Source of the DNA: Bacteroidaceae bacterium
GTDB lineage: Bacteria; Bacteroidota; Bacteroidia; Bacteroidales; Bacteroidaceae
Reading direction: 5' to 3'
Assembly (NCBI GenBank): GCA_017960985.1
Contig: JAGCYD010000071.1
Coordinates: 1-39,934, forward strand
DNA length: 39,934 nt
Position 1 is the first letter of the stretch. Each line of letters starts with the position of its first letter. The notes beneath the pieces were generated by a model, which did not search any database, was not told where the DNA came from, and saw only the letters and a list, made by a program, of their open reading frames with translations. Shown in pieces: positions 34,118-39,934 of the stretch. A program made the translations under genes and the position numbers.

Positions 34118-34181
34118 TTGACGGCGGTGCCGTCAAAGCATTGACGGAAGTACCGTCATGCTATTGACGAGTTTTTGACGG
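34118..34181. repeat. phased TTGACGG/CCGTCAA repeats
   Basis: TTGACGG at 34118 and 34141, TTGACGA at 34164 and TTGACGG at 34175. The first two units are dyads (TTGACGG, 5 bases, CCGTCA) and the units recur every 23 bp. A further TTGACGG is found near 34265. The short, palindromic units suggest protein-binding sites or a degraded iteron array. Confidence 0.75.
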
Positions 34182-34200
34182 AACTTTGGTTTGTTGAAGG

Positions 34201-34232
34201 CATTACGAAAAGTCGACTCGCTCTTCGTAATG
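34201..34232. repeat. CATTACGAA hairpin after the unknown operon
   Basis: CATTACGAA (34201-34209) and TTCGTAATG (34224-34232) form a perfect 9-bp stem with a 14-base loop containing GTCGAC. It may end the transcript of the four unknown genes; no T-run follows. Confidence 0.5.
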
Positions 34233-34279
34233 TTGGAATTGTCGTGTCATAGGATTGTACCCGTTTTGACGGAAGATGT

Positions 34280-34379
34280 CGAGAATCCCCTAATACCGCT
34301 GTCTAACAAGGGCAGGAACCCAATCTCCTGTATCAGGTCCATCATCCCCATTTGGTCGTGAATCTCAAATCGTGCCATA
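34280..34379 (-). pseudogene. orphan 5' fragment of the AlkZ-related gene (right repeat copy)
   Basis: Contains the start codon and first 33 codons of the AlkZ-related gene, identical in protein to 23631-24302 up to GIRGFS, then the frame runs into unrelated sequence and stops at 34247. It is the right copy of the 100-bp direct repeat. The sequence upstream of its start (34380-34440) is probably the gene's original promoter region. Confidence 0.88.
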
Positions 34380-34439
34380 TATCTTTCTCTTATATTCGAT
34401 GCGAAGATACAAAATATATCGGTTATATTAAACCTCATT

Positions 34440-34614
34440 CCGTACTTTTTTGTTTGCTCGCTCACTCACTTGACCTGCGGTCGAGTTCTTGCTCCGTTTC
34501 ACTACGCAAGCGCCAGAGGCGGTTACTTGCTCCACTTCGTTACGCAAGCGCGAGGCGATTTCCGTCGAGACTCGGCATAGCCCGAACAAGTTCGGCTCTA
34601 CGCTCGCTGCTCCG
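34440..34614. repeat. GC-rich spacer with 38-bp tandem repeat
   Basis: TTGCTCC starts two related 38-bp units at 34489 and 34527, each with ACGCAAGCGC and a GAGGCG word. A CTTGACCTGCGGTCGAG inverted word lies just before, similar to TTGACCTATCGGTC near 3048. No gene is seen; open frames here do not look coding. Confidence 0.6.
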
Positions 34615-35319
34615 TCACTTGTGTAGCGGGTCGAGGCGTGCAAAGTAGCGAGCGTCTTGCCAGAGGCTAATAATATAAAGGATGATGAGGCTGAAACTGA
34701 TGAAGAGCCCGGCAACATCCAGAGCGAGCAAGGTTACGTTTTGCCCTAGTATAGAGAATGTGTGTGACCATTCTTGCAAAGTGGGGGAGAAGAACACCAC
34801 CGAATTTACAAGAATGATGATCAAGCGTAGTTCTGTAGGGCCCAATTTGGCGTAGGTTAGGCGGAATTCATTCTTCAGGTGGGCGTTAATCATCACATAA
34901 ACCTCCAACATTAAATAAGGTACAATGATGAGCAAGGCCACGCGCAGACTCATGTAAACCGACAGTCCGGCACCGAAGACCATCAGAAACTCACAGACGC
35001 AGTCGAGATTGTGGTCGATATAGAAACCATAGAGCGGTCGTTGTTGGTTGCGATAGCGTGCCAGTGTCCCATCCAGTGAGTCGCCCAACCAATTCAATAC
35101 AAATCCTGCATTAGCCAACCAAAGCCAACCTGGACCGAATATGGTGAGCGCATAGCCAATGGCTATTACTATGGCTCCCAATACTCCGATGGCTGTTAGG
35201 TGGTCGCTGGTGACAAAAGTGGGAATCCTGCGTACCAAAGCACGCAGGATAACCTTCTCATATGGATTCAGCAGCGAAGTTTGTACCCTTGCCGACTGCT
35301 CCTTTGTTATGTCATTCAT
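34615..35319 (-). CDS. CDP-alcohol phosphatidyltransferase family protein
   Basis: An integral membrane enzyme of 234 residues that joins a CDP-activated lipid or alcohol to a second alcohol. The signature D-x2-D-G-x2-A-R-x9-G-x3-D-x3-D is complete: D80, D83, G84, A87, R88, G98, D102, D106 (DSLDGTLARY, then GFYIDHNLD). About six hydrophobic segments follow the family pattern. The lipid product cannot be told. It starts 4 bp after the PepSY-like lipoprotein gene and is likely cotranscribed with it. Confidence 0.92.
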   Translation of the reverse strand: MNDITKEQSARVQTSLLNPYEKVILRALVRRIPTFVTSDHLTAIGVLGAIVIAIGYALTIFGPGWLWLANAGFVLNWLGDSLDGTLARYRNQQRPLYGFYIDHNLDCVCEFLMVFGAGLSVYMSLRVALLIIVPYLMLEVYVMINAHLKNEFRLTYAKLGPTELRLIIILVNSVVFFSPTLQEWSHTFSILGQNVTLLALDVAGLFISFSLIILYIISLWQDARYFARLDPLHK

Positions 35320-35323
35320 AGTG

Positions 35324-35767
35324 TTATTGTACGAATTCGCCTGTTTCTGTGAACTTCAGGTAGATGTCTTTCTTGTTATTCCTATCCAATTCCACTATAT
35401 AATAGTTGCTTTCGGGAGTTTCCACCCAGTCCACATCGTCAATCTCCACTCCACCGTAATTAGAATTCAGATAGTCGAGGGCAGCCTGCGGCAGTTCACT
35501 GGCCAGCATGTCTTTCTTCGTCATCACCCAAGTCCCGTCCTTCTGGAACCATGCTTCCATCTCACGATAGTCGATACGGAATTCTGCTTTTATTTGTCCG
35601 TTCTTTTCTTTTTCCCACTTAGCGGTGGTGCTGGGGAACATCTCTTGGAAGGTTGCCATAACGGCGGCCGGAACTTCTGATGGTTTTAGGTCGTCATCTC
35701 CACAACTTGTGTTGAGCATCGCCATCGCGCCCATTGTAAGGCACAGGAAAAAGTTTTTCAGTTTCAT
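35324..35767 (-). CDS. PepSY-like (DUF2874) lipoprotein
   Basis: A 147-residue protein with a lipoprotein signal (lipobox ending at C22, LNTSC) and two copies of a PepSY-like beta-lactamase-inhibitor-like fold (AVMATFQEMFPSTTAKWEKE, then ALDYLNSNYGGVEIDDVDW). Such proteins are common in gut Bacteroidetes, bound to the periplasmic membrane faces, with unknown ligand. A consensus promoter lies upstream and the phosphatidyltransferase follows, 4 bp away. Confidence 0.88.
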   Translation of the reverse strand: MKLKNFFLCLTMGAMAMLNTSCGDDDLKPSEVPAAVMATFQEMFPSTTAKWEKEKNGQIKAEFRIDYREMEAWFQKDGTWVMTKKDMLASELPQAALDYLNSNYGGVEIDDVDWVETPESNYYIVELDRNNKKDIYLKFTETGEFVQ

Positions 35768-35830
35768 GTTTTTTTTGTTTTAAGGTGTTTGACAATAGCC
35801 TCTTTTCTTAGGCATTTACTTAATTCAATG

Positions 35831-35862
35831 CAAAGATACTATGCCGTTGCAGAATGAACAAA
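35831..35862 (-). promoter_or_regulatory. consensus promoter of the PepSY-like gene
   Basis: On the minus strand TTTG (35859-35862), 20 bp, TATCTTTG (35831-35838), 63 bp before the start codon. Confidence 0.85.
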
Positions 35863-35900
35863 AAATACGTGTTACAATGATGTTACATTTTTCCCGATGC

Positions 35901-36818
35901 TTATTTTGCGATAGTGAAGTCAAATTGTGTGCCCTTTTCTGAGTGAATAGTTATGGTTCCGTCGTGCAGCAATATAGCATTCTTGACAATGGCCAGTCCG
36001 AGCCCTGTACCACCCATCTGTCGGCTGCGACTCTTGTCAATGCGGTAGAATCTTTCGAAGATGCGGGGCAAGTGTTCTTCAGGGATTCCCTGTCCGTTGT
36101 CGGCGAAGTGGAAGTGCCAGTGCGTTTTGTCCTCGGTTGCCGATATCTCCACCATTGTTCCCTCGCCGGCGTATGCTACGGCATTGTCTGTGAGATTGCG
36201 GAAGATGCTGTAAATGAGCTGCTCGTTGCCTCTCACCACGATGTCTTTCGGCAGTTGGTTGTACAGCTTCATGTGGCGTTCCTGGAATGCGAGCGATGTT
36301 TCCTCGACGATGTCTGCAACAAGTGCCGACACGTTAACGCGCCCTTTGGTTAGTATGTCGGCGGCATAGTCCATACGGTTCAGCATGGAGATGTCCTGCA
36401 ACAATGCCGTCAGTCGCTGTGCTTGCGACAGCGTGCGTTCTGCGAATTGTCTGCGTTGTTGTTCGCTAATGCCCTCTGTGTGGAGCACGGTTTCTGCGTA
36501 TCCTAATATGCTCGCCACCGGGGTTTTCAATTCGTGCGAGATGTTTTGTGTCAGTTCGCGCCTCAAGCGGTTCTCCTTGGCAGCCTGTTCGCGGCTTATG
36601 CGCTCATCCATACGTCGGGCATAGCGGTAGAGTATCAGTCCGAGACCTCCCATCATGACGATGGAGAACAATAGAAGGTGCCAGTCGCTCACTTCGTCGA
36701 AGGGTTCCAGCCGCTTTCGGTCGTAGTCCTCGAACAGGATGAACACCACAACGTAGATGACAAATACTGCCATTACGCTTCCAAACATCTTTTGTCCTTC
36801 AGATAATACTTTCTTCAT
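35901..36818 (-). CDS. PhoR-like sensor histidine kinase
   Basis: A 305-residue membrane kinase: two hydrophobic segments (about 12-30 and 47-64) with only a short loop between them, then HisKA with the phospho-accepting H95 in NISHELKTP and an HATPase domain with NLTDNAVAYA, DNGQGIP and GGTGLGLAIVKN. The very short sensory loop suggests it senses through a partner, as PhoR does with the Pst/PhoU system. It is the third gene after a Na/Pi cotransporter and a regulator. Its start codon lies in a filler repeat shared with the regulator's stop. Confidence 0.92.
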   Translation of the reverse strand: MKKVLSEGQKMFGSVMAVFVIYVVVFILFEDYDRKRLEPFDEVSDWHLLLFSIVMMGGLGLILYRYARRMDERISREQAAKENRLRRELTQNISHELKTPVASILGYAETVLHTEGISEQQRRQFAERTLSQAQRLTALLQDISMLNRMDYAADILTKGRVNVSALVADIVEETSLAFQERHMKLYNQLPKDIVVRGNEQLIYSIFRNLTDNAVAYAGEGTMVEISATEDKTHWHFHFADNGQGIPEEHLPRIFERFYRIDKSRSRQMGGTGLGLAIVKNAILLHDGTITIHSEKGTQFDFTIAK

Positions 36819-36834
36819 TCTTCACTCTTCATTC
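36811..36834. repeat. GAATGAAGAGTGAAGAATG filler linking regulator and kinase
   Basis: On the minus strand the repeat supplies the regulator's TGA stop, a purine-rich Shine-Dalgarno-like stretch, and the kinase's ATG. Same word family as the repeats inside radA. Confidence 0.6.
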
Positions 36835-37497
36835 AAACACATACCCATATCCTTGTCTTGTTGCAATATATTGTCCGTAGTGGCCTAATTTCTTGCGCAG
36901 TCGCGTGATATTTACATCCACTGTTCGGTCGGTAACCACCACGTCGCTGGGCCACACCTCAGAGAGCAACTGTTGACGTGAAAATACCTGTCCTCTGTGG
37001 CTCAGAAACAAGCGTAGTAATTCCAGTTCTGTCTTCGTTAAGTTAAGCCCCTCGCCGTCCACTGTCGCTTTCATCTGAGCCATGTCTATCGTTAGCCCCT
37101 CGTACGCCAGATGCTCTGTCACTTCATCGTTTGCCGTTGTAGCTCGCGACAGCACAGCCTTTACCCTTGCCATCAGTTCACGCACTGAGAAGGGCTTCGA
37201 GACGTAATCGTCGGCCCCAAGCGCGAATCCCTGCAGTTTGTCATCCTCCCGATCCTTTGCTGTCAAGAATATGATGGGCACGTCAATTCCCGTCGTGCGC
37301 ATTCGTTCTGCCATTTCGAAACCCGACATGCCCGGCATCATAACGTCCAGCACGGCAAGATTGCATCTCTCAACGTCCTTCCCTAGTGCCTCTGTGGCTG
37401 AATGGGCCACCTCCGTTTCGTATCCCTCTGCCTCCAGATTGATGCGAAGTATCTCGCACAGGTCTGGCTCATCGTCTACTATTAATATCCGTTTCAT
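36829..37497 (-). CDS. OmpR/PhoB-family response regulator
   Basis: A 222-residue regulator: receiver domain with DDE at 8-10, phospho-acceptor D51 (LAVLDVMMPG), T and K residues (FLTAKD, SKPFSVREL), and a C-terminal winged helix (LTKTELELLRLFLSHRGQVFSRQQLL, then VVTDRTVDVNITRLRKKLG). It is placed between the Na/Pi cotransporter and the kinase on one strand, so phosphate control is the natural guess. Confidence 0.94.
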   Translation of the reverse strand: MKRILIVDDEPDLCEILRINLEAEGYETEVAHSATEALGKDVERCNLAVLDVMMPGMSGFEMAERMRTTGIDVPIIFLTAKDREDDKLQGFALGADDYVSKPFSVRELMARVKAVLSRATTANDEVTEHLAYEGLTIDMAQMKATVDGEGLNLTKTELELLRLFLSHRGQVFSRQQLLSEVWPSDVVVTDRTVDVNITRLRKKLGHYGQYIATRQGYGYVFE

Positions 37498-37513
37498 GTT
37501 ACAATGATACGAA

Positions 37514-39190
37514 TTATTTTCCGAATCTTGCCTCTACTGTGTTCACAATGTAATCGCAGAGGCGTTCCATCTCGCATATCAGGTCGATGTAGAGCGTTCC
37601 TGTTGTATAGTCGTACTCGTGGTTGTTCACTGCCTGTATGTTTTCGCTCTTCAGTTTGTTGCGCAGCAGGTTTGCTTCGTTTTCTATGCGGTACGTCTCG
37701 CGTATGTCGTGCTCGTTTCGATGACCGTGCATCACTTTGCACATCTCGTTTAGTGCCTCCTTCGTGAGGGCTGTCATTTGTTTCAGTCGATTGTCTTGTG
37801 TTGTCGTAAAGTTGATTTCCGTCTCCCTTTGGCGTGCCAGCGTACGACTCAACTTGTAGCAGGCATCGCCAATGCTCTCTAGTTCCCCAACCTCGCGCAT
37901 CATCTGTCTTATCTTTTGTTTCGTCTGGTCACTCAGATGGTCGTTCGACACGGCTTCCAGATACCTTCCTATAGCATGTTCCATAGCGTCCGCGATACCC
38001 TCCTCGCGTTCAATGCTTTCCCTGCACGCCTCAAAGGCCTTGTTGTCCTCCTCGCTCATTTGTCGTTCCACTGTAAGGAACATGTCTCGCATACGCTCGG
38101 CAAAAAGAGCCGTCTCTTTCTGTGCCTGTAGGACGGCGATTTCCGGCGTAGCCATCGGTCCTGCCTGTATGTATTGCAGATACTGATTGTCTTTGTCGCT
38201 GTCGGGCTTTTGTGGCAACAGCCATCGCACTGCACGTTCCAACTGTGGAATAAGACCGATGAGCAACAACGTATTTGTGACGTTGAAGCAAGTATGGAAC
38301 ATTGCAAGTACTACAGGTAGTCGCTCCGCCTGTCCACCCGCCGTTGCGTCGTAACCGACTATTCGGCAGACACCGTTGACGAAGGGGTAGAACACGCACA
38401 GTACCCACACTACGCCCACCACGTTAAACAACAGATGGGCCAGTGCCGCACGTCGTGCCTCCAAGCCAGCCCCCATAGCAGCCAGGTTCGCAGTCGCTGT
38501 TGTTCCGATGTTCTCGCCCATTACGAGGGCAATGCCCAAGTGGATAGGTAGCACGCCGGTTGAGCAGAGCAAGATGGTGATGGCCATTACGGCCGCTGAG
38601 GACTGTACTATGCAGGTTATCAGTGTACCGATACCGAGAAAGGCGAGGATAGTCAGGTGGCTCGATGTGTCGAACGACGCGAAGAATGCCACCACTGCCT
38701 TGTTGTGCTCCAGGTCCAGTTCCTTGCCCGCGGAGCTAAGCATCACCAGAGACCAAAACATGAAGGCAATGCCAAAAAGGAAATCGCCCACATATCGATG
38801 CCTTTTCCTGTATATCAGCAGAATACCTGCCACAAAGGCGGGGAACACGATGTTGGTCAGATCCACATTGTAACCCAGCGACATAATCCATGCAGTCAGT
38901 GTTGTTCCAATGTTCGCTCCCATGATGACTGATATTGCCTGCCCTAGTGTCAGCAGACCTGCCGCCACGAATGAAACTGTCATTACAGTCGTTGCCGACG
39001 ATGACTGCACGGCACATGTCACCATCGTACCCGTCAACATTCCCGTCAGCCGGTTTGTCGTCATGCGTGACAACATGTGTCTTAATTGTGGTCCAGCCAT
39101 TTTCTGCAAGGCATCGCTCATTGTCCTCATACCGAAGATGAGCAGACCCAGAGCACCCAGCAGTTTCATTGCAATTGTTGTGTATTCCAT
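37514..39190 (-). CDS. Na/Pi cotransporter with PhoU-like C-terminal domain
   Basis: A 558-residue membrane protein. Residues of about 1-330 contain two NPT-type repeats (GLLIFGMRTMSDALQ, then QSSSATTVMTVSFVAAG; second QSSAAVMAITILLCSTG) and about 350-558 a helical PhoU-like domain (ERMRDMFLTVERQM, LESIGDACYKLSRTL). It should take up phosphate with sodium and may report to the kinase through the PhoU part. The ATG at 39190 is chosen because the promoter at 39227-39258 overlaps the longer frame. The regulator and kinase follow on the same strand. Confidence 0.93.
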   Translation of the reverse strand: MEYTTIAMKLLGALGLLIFGMRTMSDALQKMAGPQLRHMLSRMTTNRLTGMLTGTMVTCAVQSSSATTVMTVSFVAAGLLTLGQAISVIMGANIGTTLTAWIMSLGYNVDLTNIVFPAFVAGILLIYRKRHRYVGDFLFGIAFMFWSLVMLSSAGKELDLEHNKAVVAFFASFDTSSHLTILAFLGIGTLITCIVQSSAAVMAITILLCSTGVLPIHLGIALVMGENIGTTATANLAAMGAGLEARRAALAHLLFNVVGVVWVLCVFYPFVNGVCRIVGYDATAGGQAERLPVVLAMFHTCFNVTNTLLLIGLIPQLERAVRWLLPQKPDSDKDNQYLQYIQAGPMATPEIAVLQAQKETALFAERMRDMFLTVERQMSEEDNKAFEACRESIEREEGIADAMEHAIGRYLEAVSNDHLSDQTKQKIRQMMREVGELESIGDACYKLSRTLARQRETEINFTTTQDNRLKQMTALTKEALNEMCKVMHGHRNEHDIRETYRIENEANLLRNKLKSENIQAVNNHEYDYTTGTLYIDLICEMERLCDYIVNTVEARFGK

Positions 39191-39226
39191 ATTTTCAATG
39201 TCTTGTTTGTGTCTTCGATGTGTCGG

Positions 39227-39258
39227 CAAAGATACACTGAATCCGTATTCCCTCCAAA
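39227..39258 (-). promoter_or_regulatory. consensus promoter of the phosphate-type operon
   Basis: On the minus strand TTTG (39255-39258), 20 bp, TATCTTTG (39227-39234), 36 bp before the start. No obvious Pho-box repeat is seen around it. Confidence 0.85.
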
Positions 39259-39446
39259 CAAAACACGTTACGATAATGTTACATCATAAAAGTTGTGGGT
39301 GAAGTCTTACGCCTGATGCACAGGAAAAACGCAAAACAACCGTAGCATTTATGCTAAGTGTTGGCATCCGACAGCGAAGAGGGGGCGGGAAATATAAAAT
39401 TGTTTGATTACTTGGGGAAAATGGCAGGATTTTAAAATATAATTTG

Positions 39447-39454
39447 TATATTTG
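39447..39454 (+). promoter_or_regulatory. -7 box (TATATTTG) of the GH51 gene
   Basis: TATATTTG lies 30 bp before the GH51 start. A TTTG at 39405-39408 is too far upstream to be its -33 box. Confidence 0.5.
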
Positions 39455-39484
39455 TGTGCAAATACTTGTAAAACAAAGGTAAAA

Positions 39485-39934
39485 ATGAAGCGATTTATGA
39501 CTATGGCTGCCCTCTTTCTGGCAGCGACTATGGGTTTGCAGGCCCAGAAACCAATGAAAGCCCCGAAGGGTGGGAAGGCTATCAGTGATGAGTTGATAGG
39601 TATCTTCTTCGAGGATATCAGCCATGCAGCCGACGGCGGCCTCTATGCCGAACTGGTACAGAACGGCTCCTTCGAGTACAATCCCACGGAGCGCGACGGT
39701 TGGGGACCGCTGACGGCATGGAGGATAATCCGTCCCGGACACTCATTGGGCTTCGTACAGCCCTCGACGAAGTCGGAGCCGGCCGCCGGCTACAATTCCC
39801 GGACCAGCGTGCAGCTCCATGCCGAGCGCGTCAAGGAATACTACGACTACAACGGTTGGAAAGGCTTTGGTTTGCAGAACGACGGCTTCGACGGCATCCC
39901 CGCGAAGGCTGGCGAGAAGTACGACTTCTCCATG
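39485..39934 (+). CDS. alpha-L-arabinofuranosidase (GH51), 5' part
   Basis: The first 150 codons of an exported GH51 enzyme, running off the window. The signal peptide (MKRFMTMAALFLAATMG, cleaved near LQAQ) is followed by KGGKAISDELIGIFFEDISH and the family N-terminal beta-rich segment (GLYAELVQNGSFEYNPTERD). Such enzymes remove arabinose from arabinan and arabinoxylan outside the cytoplasm. From the FFEDIS motif on it parallels the broken copy at 22450 without any indel; 206 bp of this (39693-39898) differ at only 5 positions. Confidence 0.88.
   Translation, partial: MKRFMTMAALFLAATMGLQAQKPMKAPKGGKAISDELIGIFFEDISHAADGGLYAELVQNGSFEYNPTERDGWGPLTAWRIIRPGHSLGFVQPSTKSEPAAGYNSRTSVQLHAERVKEYYDYNGWKGFGLQNDGFDGIPAKAGEKYDFSM

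Noticed and set aside
34118..34181. CRISPR array
   Set aside because: The repeated word is about 7-18 bp with a 23-bp period and no unique spacers of 30 bp or more; no cas genes are nearby.
34118..34181. TTGACG words as sigma-70 -35 boxes
   Set aside because: Bacteroidetes promoters do not use TTGACA; no TAnnTTTG box follows at the right distance, and the words are palindromic.
24304..34279. A complete mobile element with integrase, or an insertion sequence
   Set aside because: No recombinase, transposase or relaxase frame is found; only the flanking repeat and the RhuM remnant point to mobility.
34352..34718. Open frames of 96-98 codons in the GC-rich repeats before the CDP-alcohol gene
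   Set aside because: They are Ser/Arg/Leu-rich translations of tandem noncoding repeats and overlap the 5' fragment and the end of a real gene.

Overview
The window looks like a chromosome segment of a gut- or rumen-type Bacteroidales bacterium, most likely Prevotella or a close relative. The reasons are the fused MurF-alanine racemase, the GSCFA protein, PepSY-like and CE12/GH16/GH51 polysaccharide-degrading proteins, and many promoters of the Bacteroidetes type (TTTG, about 20 bases, TAnnTTTG). The genus is inferred from overall character; no search was run.

Layout. 1-2.8 kb is the end of the alpha ribosomal operon (rpsK, rpsD, rpoA, rplQ) with a terminator. 3.3-6.6 kb holds a GSCFA protein overlapping murF-alr. 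6.6-9.55 kb (minus) is a GNAT acetyltransferase, a two-domain CE12-like esterase and exonuclease III. 9.67-14.45 kb (plus) is a tight operon: GT2 glycosyltransferase, radC, a DUF59 protein, lpxH and an ABC-F ATPase. A sugar nucleotidyltransferase follows. 15.5-18.0 kb (minus) is GH16 and an FAD oxidoreductase. 18.2-20.1 kb (minus) is an SLC13/DASS transporter behind a clear cobalamin riboswitch. 20.3-22.3 kb (minus) is a nitroreductase lipoprotein and radA.

22.4-34.4 kb is a scarred accessory region. It opens with a GH51 fragment fused head-on to a DUF4252 fragment, then an AlkZ-related gene. The 100-bp 5' end of that gene is repeated 10 kb away with one mismatch. Between the two copies lies an AT-rich island. 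It holds a RhuM remnant, a membrane-anchored ExoVII-like protein divergent from an exported TPR-CHAT protease, a 56-aa hydrophobic peptide, an overlapping operon of exported caspase, ECF-type sigma factor and TPR anti-sigma factor, and a divergent four-gene operon of unknown proteins that starts with a very acidic one. I see no integrase.

34.6-39.2 kb (minus) is housekeeping again: a CDP-alcohol phosphatidyltransferase, a PepSY-like lipoprotein, and a phosphate-type operon (Na/Pi cotransporter with PhoU-like tail, OmpR-family regulator, PhoR-like kinase). The window ends inside an apparently intact GH51 arabinofuranosidase that is nearly identical over 206 bp to the broken copy at 22.5 kb.

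The best candidate for a new system is the island. It has two cysteine proteases (caspase and CHAT) with export signals, next to a sigma/anti-sigma pair whose anti-sigma factor exposes a TPR domain to the periplasm. Proteolytic release of the sigma factor, with the ExoVII-like protein and the small peptide as possible effectors, is a testable idea and not something the sequence proves.
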